A stretch of 64,000 nt of DNA, from assembly GCF_029893805.1 (NCBI RefSeq), contig NZ_JARXYP010000002.1, forward strand, positions 7,874,001-7,938,000, read 5' to 3'. This DNA is from Streptomyces sp. SAI-135 (GTDB taxonomy: Bacteria; Actinomycetota; Actinomycetes; Streptomycetales; Streptomycetaceae). The translations under genes were made by a program, and so were the position numbers. Of the stretch, positions 59,841 through 64,000 are shown piece by piece. The number at the start of each line of letters is the position of its first letter. Position 1 is the stretch's first letter. The notes beneath the pieces are model-generated. The model did no database searches and had not been told where the DNA came from. It saw nothing but the letters and a program-made list of their open reading frames with translations.

Positions 59841-59969
59841 TCAAGGACCGTCGGTCAGTGAGTTCTTGCTCAGGATCAGCCGGTCGTTGCCGGAGCGCTG
59901 AAGGAGCCCCGTCTCCTTCCGGAAGGTGCCGAGCCGGACGAGCGTCGGTGCCTCGTATGCCTTCTACAT
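59841..59969 (-). pseudogene. Citrulassin-like lasso precursor with amber codon at position 2
   Basis: Behind a good ribosome site (GAGGAG, five bases before ATG 59969-59967) the frame reads M, TAG stop, then KAYEAPTLVRLGTFRKETG and LLQRSGNDRLILSKN with SLTDGP. The leader shows the lasso marks Y-x2-P-x-L-x2-L-G-x-F and Thr at -2. The core resembles citrulassin A as I remember it (LLGLAGNDRLVLSKN): Leu1, Asp8 for the macrolactam, Arg9. No other in-frame start exists after the TAG. Codon 2 was probably AAG (one base change). Six residues follow the Asn that ends citrulassin, and TCA at that point is one base from TGA. Confidence 0.7.
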
Positions 59970-60461
59970 GACTACTCCTCAGGTGCAGGTGTCCCGGCCA
60001 CCTCCCTGAGCGACGGCCCCGCAACTGCCCAGCGTGCCGTCGGTCTGCCCAGGGTTCATCGGAAACCCGGGCCAGGAGGTGGGCGCAGCACCCAGCTGGC
60101 TGCAGACCGTGAGCCCGGGGCAAGAGCGCTGAGGAAGCTCAGACAATAGGGAGAATCTGAACTCCTCGGAGTGTGCGCCGACGGCGGTCACGGGCAGCGC
60201 CGCCGGGCGCACTCCTGGCTCCTGGCCGTGCGCCGCTCTCCTTCGCCCCACCCTCCGCTCGCTCCACCCTCCGCCGACAGGGCCGCAGGCCGCCGGACAG
60301 CAACGGACGGCACCGGCGCGCTCCTCCCCGGCCCGCCCGAGCGCTTGCCCTCGGCGCACGATGTGCCGGCGAGTCTTTTGGTCGAGGACCTGCCGATGTA
60401 CAGTGACGGATGCCCCTGACCTGCAGAAAGCCGGCGGGGAGCCGTCTTCCAGGAGTCCAAA
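59970..60461. other. 492-base intergenic stretch, no convincing gene
   Basis: Open frames here (for example 60171-60419) are Arg/Pro-rich, lack ribosome sites and are not convincing. TACAGT at 60399-60404 with TTTTGG 17 bases upstream is a plausible promoter for panD. An AT-richer patch around 60140-60165 (ACAATAGGG and neighbours) may hold the old lasso-cluster promoter on the minus strand, but no clear -35/-10 pair is visible. Confidence 0.4.
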
Positions 60462-60881
60462 GTGCTGCGTACTCTGTTCAAGTCCAAGATCCACCGCGCC
60501 ACCGTCACCCAGGCCGACCTGCACTACGTGGGATCGGTGACCATCGACGCGGATCTCCTCGACGCCGCCGACCTGCTGCCCGGTGAGCTCGTCCACATCG
60601 TCGACATCACCAACGGCGCCCGGCTGGAGACCTACGTCATCGAGGGCGAGCGCGGTTCCGGGGTGATCGGTATCAACGGTGCCGCCGCCCATCTCGTCCA
60701 CCCCGGCGATCTGGTGATCATCATCAGTTACGCTCAAGTGACCGACGCCGAGGCACGGGCTCTGGTACCCCGGGTCGTGCACGTGGACCGCGACAACCGC
60801 ATCCTCGCCCTGGGGGCCGATCCGTCGGAACCCGTGCCGGGTTCGGACCAGGAGCGCAGCCCGCGTTCGGTGCCGGCCTGA
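60462..60881 (+). CDS. panD: Aspartate 1-decarboxylase
   Basis: A 139-residue PanD, which self-cleaves to form a pyruvoyl cofactor and makes beta-alanine for pantothenate and CoA. It shows FKSKIHRATVTQADLHYVGS, with cleavage between Gly24 and Ser25 in HYVGSVTID, then GERGSGVIGINGAAAHLVHPGD and IIISYAQ. GTG 60462 follows CAGGAG (60450-60455). The C-terminal ~20 residues are a variable actinomycete tail. panB and panC are not near. Confidence 0.95.
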   Translation: MLRTLFKSKIHRATVTQADLHYVGSVTIDADLLDAADLLPGELVHIVDITNGARLETYVIEGERGSGVIGINGAAAHLVHPGDLVIIISYAQVTDAEARALVPRVVHVDRDNRILALGADPSEPVPGSDQERSPRSVPA

Positions 60882-60916
60882 CCCTGCTCGACGACCTTCG
60901 GACCAGGAGCGTGCCC

Positions 60917-61267
60917 ATGAGCGACATCGAGATCCGCGACGACCGGCCGGCCGGAATGCTGGAGGCCGTCGGATCAGAGGGAGACGAAGTCGTCGGCCAC
61001 ATCCAGTACTTCGTCCTCGAATCCCCCGAGCGCGCCCTGGTCCCGGTCCACACCGTCGTGGAACCGGCCCACGAGGGCCAGGGCATCGCGGGCTCCCTGG
61101 CCCGCGAGCTCTACGGCATCGCGGCCCGCGAGGGCGTGTCCGTCGCCCCTCTGTGCCCCTACGTCGTCAAGTGGGCCGAACGCCACCCCGACGAGGCCCC
61201 CGCCGCCGACCCCGAGCTGCTCCGCGCGGCGAAGGAGTGGCTGGTGGCCCACCCCGAGGGGTTCTGA
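60917..61267 (+). CDS. Short GNAT (YidJ/Gcn5-related) N-acetyltransferase
   Basis: A 116-residue protein of the compact acetyltransferase type: HIQYFVLESPERALVPVHTVVEPAHEGQGIAGSLARELYG, then VAPLCPYVVKWAERHPD. The conserved CPYVxxW motif belongs to the small YidJ-type GNAT-like domain. CAGGAGC at 60904-60910 fixes the ATG at 60917. It follows panD by 35 bases and may be in the same transcript. In Gram-negative and actinobacterial genomes a GNAT relative (PanZ) helps PanD maturation, but this protein is not clearly that. Confidence 0.85.
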   Translation: MSDIEIRDDRPAGMLEAVGSEGDEVVGHIQYFVLESPERALVPVHTVVEPAHEGQGIAGSLARELYGIAAREGVSVAPLCPYVVKWAERHPDEAPAADPELLRAAKEWLVAHPEGF

Positions 61268-61353
61268 GCGCGCGGTTGCGACGTCCGGGCCGGGTCGAGA
61301 CCTGCCCGCGCCCGGACGCACCCAGGCGGGTCCCGCTCGTCATACGGGCGGGT

Positions 61354-61378
61354 GACTGGCGGCAGGGCCCACGGGTAC
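61354..61378 (+). promoter_or_regulatory. Sigma-B-type promoter candidate for the proline-rich protein gene
   Basis: GACT (61354-61357), 15-base spacer, GGGTAC (61373-61378); the ATG at 61428 is 50 bases on. Confidence 0.45.
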
Positions 61379-61427
61379 GCGGGGGAGTAGTCCAGAGCCG
61401 ACGCCGACCGACTGGCTGGAGGACCTG

Positions 61428-61670
61428 ATGACCGATCCGTACCCCGACCCCGTCCCTCCGGGCCCCACTCCCGGCCCCGGGCCGGTGCCCACGCCAGGGC
61501 CGGCTCCGGAGCCGCCGTCACCCCCGAACCCGACCCCGAGTCCGGGCCCCGGCCCCGGTCCGGCGCCCGACCCGGTCCCGCCGGGACCCGGCCCCGACCC
61601 GTCGCCCTCCCCGGTCCCGCCGGGCCCCGAGCCGGTGCCGAACCCGGAACCGGGACCGCCGCTCAGCTGA
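61428..61670 (+). CDS. Proline/glycine-rich low-complexity protein (80 aa)
   Basis: An 80-residue protein made almost only of Pro, Gly, Asp, Glu, Thr and Ser (MTDPYPDPVPPGPTPGPG start; repeats such as PDPVPPGPGPDPSP). GGAGGA at 61418-61423 precedes the ATG, and a terminator follows, so it looks like a real unit. No membrane segment or signal. Expected to be extended and disordered. The high GC of proline codons makes such frames easy to open by chance, so confidence is moderate. Confidence 0.55.
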   Translation: MTDPYPDPVPPGPTPGPGPVPTPGPAPEPPSPPNPTPSPGPGPGPAPDPVPPGPGPDPSPSPVPPGPEPVPNPEPGPPLS

Positions 61671-61694
61671 CGGCACCCACCCGGACAAAGCGAA

Positions 61695-61720
61695 GGAGGG
61701 CCACCGGACGGTGGCCCTCC
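61695..61720. terminator. Bidirectional terminator before gnd
   Basis: GGAGGGCCACC (61695-61705) and GGTGGCCCTCC (61710-61720) are perfect 11-base complements around GGAC. It lies between the converging proline-rich gene and gnd. Confidence 0.8.
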
Positions 61721-61740
61721 GCCATGTCAGGCGAACACTC

Positions 61741-63180
61741 TCAGCCGGTCACCTCGGACCGGTCCCCGCCCCACAGCGTGTGGAACGAGCCGTCGCGGTC
61801 CGTGCGCCGGTAGGTGTGCGCGCCGAAGAAGTCCCGCTGCCCCTGCGTCAGCGCCGCGGGCAGCCGCTCGGCACGCAGCGCGTCGTAGTAGGCCAGCGCC
61901 GCCGCGAAGCCCGGCGTCGGCACACCCTGCCGGGTCGCCGCGACGATGACCTCGCGCCAGTCGTCCTGGGCGTCGGCGATCTCCTGCGCGAAGGTGTCGT
62001 CGGAGAGCAGGCTGGGCAGGTCCGCGCGGGTGTCGTAGGCGGACCGGATGCGGTCCAGGAAGGCCGCGCGGATGATGCAGCCACCACGCCAGATCGCCGA
62101 GACGGCACCCAGGTCGATGTCCCAGTCGTACTCCTCACGGGCGGCCGCGATCTCGTGGAAGCCCTGGGTGTACGACACGATCTTCGAGGCGTACAGCGCC
62201 TGCTCCACGCGGTCCGCGAAGGCACCCGCCTCGGACTCCGACAGCGGGGACGCCTTGGGCCCGGCGAGAGAGCGGGACGCCTCACGCAACTCCGCGTGGC
62301 CGGACAGGGAGCGGGCGAAGACCGCCTCCGCGATGCCCGAGACCGGGACGCCCAGGTCCAGGGCGATCTGCACGGTCCAGCGGCCGGTGCCCTTCTGCTC
62401 GGCCTGGTCCACCACCACGTCCACGAACGGCTTGCCCGTCTCGGCGTCCACGTGGGAGAGCACCTCGGCCGTGATCTCGATCAGGTACGAGTCCAGACGG
62501 CCGGTGTTCCAGGTGCGGAAGATGTCGGCGATCTGCGCGGGGGAGTACCCGGCCACGTCCCGCAGCAGCTGGTACGCCTCACCGATCAGCTGCATGTCGG
62601 CGTACTCGATGCCGTTGTGGACCATCTTCACGAAGTGCCCGGCCCCGTCGGGACCCACGTGGGTCACGCACGGAGCGCCGTCCTTCGCTTTCGCGGAGAT
62701 CTTCTCCAGCATCGGGCCGAGCGAGTCGTAGGACTCCTTCGGGCCGCCCGGCATGATGCTCGGTCCGTTGAGCGCGCCCTCCTCGCCGCCGGAGACGCCC
62801 ATGCCCACGAAGTGGATGCCCTGCTCGCGCAGTTCGCGCTCCCGGCGCCGGGTGTCCGCGAAGTGCGCGTTGCCGCCGTCGATGATCATGTCGCCGGGCT
62901 CGAGCAGCGGCGCGAACTCCTGGATCACCGCGTCGGTCGGCTCACCGGCCTTCACCATGATGACCAGCCGGCGCGGCCGCTCCAGCGCCGCCACGAACTC
63001 CTTGGCGGTCTCGGCCGCGATGAAGTCGCCCTCGCTCCCGAACTCCTCGACCAGAGCGTGCGTGCGCGACGCGGTCCGGTTGTGCAGGGCGACCGTATAG
63101 CCGTTGCGGGCGAAGTTACGGGCCAGGTTGCGGCCCATGACCGCGAGGCCCGTGACGCCGATCTGCGCTGTGTTGCTCAT
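61741..63180 (-). CDS. gnd: 6-phosphogluconate dehydrogenase, decarboxylating
   Basis: A 479-residue enzyme of the oxidative pentose phosphate pathway making ribulose 5-phosphate and NADPH. It carries the NADP loop GVTGLAVMGRNLARNFAR, LVIMVKAGEPTD, GIHFVGMGVSGGEEGA, HFVKMVHNGIEYADMQLI and EQKGTGRWTVQIALDLGVP. The long (about 480-residue) form fits actinomycetes. GGGAGC precedes ATG 63180. A quite ordinary gene. Confidence 0.97.
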   Translation of the reverse strand: MSNTAQIGVTGLAVMGRNLARNFARNGYTVALHNRTASRTHALVEEFGSEGDFIAAETAKEFVAALERPRRLVIMVKAGEPTDAVIQEFAPLLEPGDMIIDGGNAHFADTRRRERELREQGIHFVGMGVSGGEEGALNGPSIMPGGPKESYDSLGPMLEKISAKAKDGAPCVTHVGPDGAGHFVKMVHNGIEYADMQLIGEAYQLLRDVAGYSPAQIADIFRTWNTGRLDSYLIEITAEVLSHVDAETGKPFVDVVVDQAEQKGTGRWTVQIALDLGVPVSGIAEAVFARSLSGHAELREASRSLAGPKASPLSESEAGAFADRVEQALYASKIVSYTQGFHEIAAAREEYDWDIDLGAVSAIWRGGCIIRAAFLDRIRSAYDTRADLPSLLSDDTFAQEIADAQDDWREVIVAATRQGVPTPGFAAALAYYDALRAERLPAALTQGQRDFFGAHTYRRTDRDGSFHTLWGGDRSEVTG

Positions 63181-63374
63181 ACCGCCTGCTCCCAAAAGAT
63201 CCTGTGGATCGCGTAGGTTGTCTATCGCTGCCGGTCGTGCTTGTCAGTATCGTCCACCGGTCATCCTGGCCCGTCGGGGGCCTGACCGCACACCAGGGAT
63301 ACGGTTCGGGCGCCTCGTTGCGTTCAGCCGGACGCACCGGCCCGGCGCGCGCCCCCACGCGGCTGGTTGCCGTC

Positions 63375-63403
63375 TTGTCATGGCCTGTTCGCAGCGCTTA
63401 CTT
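63375..63403 (+). promoter_or_regulatory. Promoter candidate for the Rpf-like gene
   Basis: TTGTCA (63375-63380), 17-base spacer, TTACTT (63398-63403). Its start site would fall near 63410, giving a short untranslated leader of about 37 bases with AGGGGGAGG (63433-63441) as the ribosome site. Confidence 0.5.
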
Positions 63404-63446
63404 TTGCCCCTCCTGGCGCCTGACGCATGTCTAGGGGGAGGCCTCC

Positions 63447-64000
63447 ATGGCCGTACGAGGCCGGCACCGCCGGTATCAGCCGAACAGGATCAACCGCGCC
63501 TCGCTCACCGTCACCGCGGGCGGCGTCGGCATCGCGGTCCCGCTCATCGGCACCGGCACGGCCCAGGCGGCCGACGTGGACACCTGGAACAAGGTCGCCG
63601 CGTGCGAGTCCAGCAGCAACTGGAGCATCAACACCGGCAACGGCTATTACGGCGGGCTCCAGTTCACCCGGTCCACCTGGGAGGCGTACGGCGGCACCCG
63701 GTACGCGGCGCGCGCGGATCTGGCCACCAGGGACCAGCAGATCGCCGTCGCCGAGAAGGTGCTGGACGGACAGGGACCGGGCGCCTGGCCGACCTGCTCG
63801 GTTCGGGCCGGACTGACCCCGCGGCGGCTCCGCCCCGGACGTCCAGCCGCTCACGAAGAAGACGGCCTCCGTACGGGACGTCCAGCCGCAGACCACCCCG
63901 CAGTCGCGGGCCGGGTCCGCCGAGATGTACACCGTGGTCCGGGGCGACTCGCTCTCCGGGATCGCCGACGCGCACAAGGTGCGGGGCGGCTGGCGGGGCC
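63447..64000 (+). pseudogene. Rpf-LysM secreted resuscitation-promoting-factor-like protein, frameshifted and cut by the window
   Basis: The N-terminus (RHRRYQPNRINRASLTVTA) leads to a signal-type hydrophobic stretch ending IGTGTAQA, then the transglycosylase-like Rpf domain: WNKVAACESSSNWSIN, NGYYGGLQFTRSTWEAYGG and GPGAWPTCSVRAGLT. The LysM domain (MYTVVRGDSLSGIADAHK) is read only in another frame; the shift falls at the four Cs at 63817-63820. Removing one C gives RAGLTRGGSAPDV and joins the domains. It is either a true frameshift or a sequencing error. Rpf proteins remodel peptidoglycan to help spores and dormant cells resume growth. The 3' end is outside the window. Confidence 0.8.

Noticed and set aside
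60171..60419. Possible small gene in the 59970-60461 gap
   Set aside because: Arg/Pro-rich composition, no ribosome site and no recognisable conservation.
61711..63216. Long + strand open frame of about 500 codons
   Set aside because: Antisense to gnd.
63181..63446. c-di-AMP (ydaO-type) riboswitch before the Rpf gene
   Set aside because: Known before some streptomycete rpf genes, but none of its conserved blocks are visible here, and the predicted promoter leaves only about 37 untranslated bases.

Overview
The window is chromosomal DNA of a Streptomyces or a close relative. The evidence is the very high GC with strong third-position G/C bias, GTG and TTG starts, many ATGA-coupled gene pairs, a monomeric isocitrate dehydrogenase, an XRE/DUF397 pair, a WYL regulator, an Rpf-LysM secreted protein and short sulfur-type leader peptides. 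I see no rRNA, tRNA, CRISPR array, insertion sequence or phage gene.

Layout. 1-4348: end of a surface-glycan cluster (flippase tail, GT2, polysaccharide pyruvyl transferase, RmlC-like epimerase, GSA-type aminotransferase), followed by PAP2 and hexapeptide acetyltransferase genes on the other strand. 5767-9359: a zinc dehydrogenase and IclR regulator divergent from an IlvD/Edd-family dehydratase, probably sugar-acid catabolism. 9480-17506: a sulfur-acquisition block made of a GST-like protein, an amino-acid ABC importer, a GNAT and two flavin monooxygenases. Three short leader peptides with an H-(I/V)-D-L-(L/Q)-R-V core precede its parts. 17510-23008: a WYL regulator, a GNAT, an astacin-like metalloprotease and a LuxR-type ATPase regulator carrying an internal 90-bp tandem repeat. 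23127-28405: a divergent module of a TPR-CHAT caspase-like protease, a subtilisin-like protease, an ECF-like sigma factor and a small acidic partner. This is the best candidate for a poorly described system. 28423-44460: mixed metabolism, including an N-formylglutamate hydrolase, XRE/DUF397, icd, an M1 peptidase, MscS, an APC permease, a GlpK/GlpA/GlpB-like operon and a membrane flippase-like protein. 44533-46425: an ABC exporter with a MerR-type promoter.

46430-56447 looks like a stress and oxygen cluster: SDR, PP2C phosphatase, hemerythrin plus ferritin-like protein, and ctaD with DUF2243 and CtaG. At least three genes here, and a proline-rich protein gene near 61.4 kb, are preceded by GNNT-N15/16-GGGTAC sequences that match the sigma-B-type stress promoter. 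56550-57800 is a CYP152-type P450 peroxygenase.

57925-59969 is a wrecked lasso-peptide cluster. It holds a citrulassin-like precursor with an amber codon at position 2, a split and partly inverted asparagine-synthetase-like cyclase, and the ATPase end of an exporter. Both rearrangement junctions lie exactly on CCATGG. 60462-63180 carries panD, a GNAT, the proline-rich small protein and gnd. The window ends inside an Rpf-LysM gene that appears frameshifted in a C4 run.
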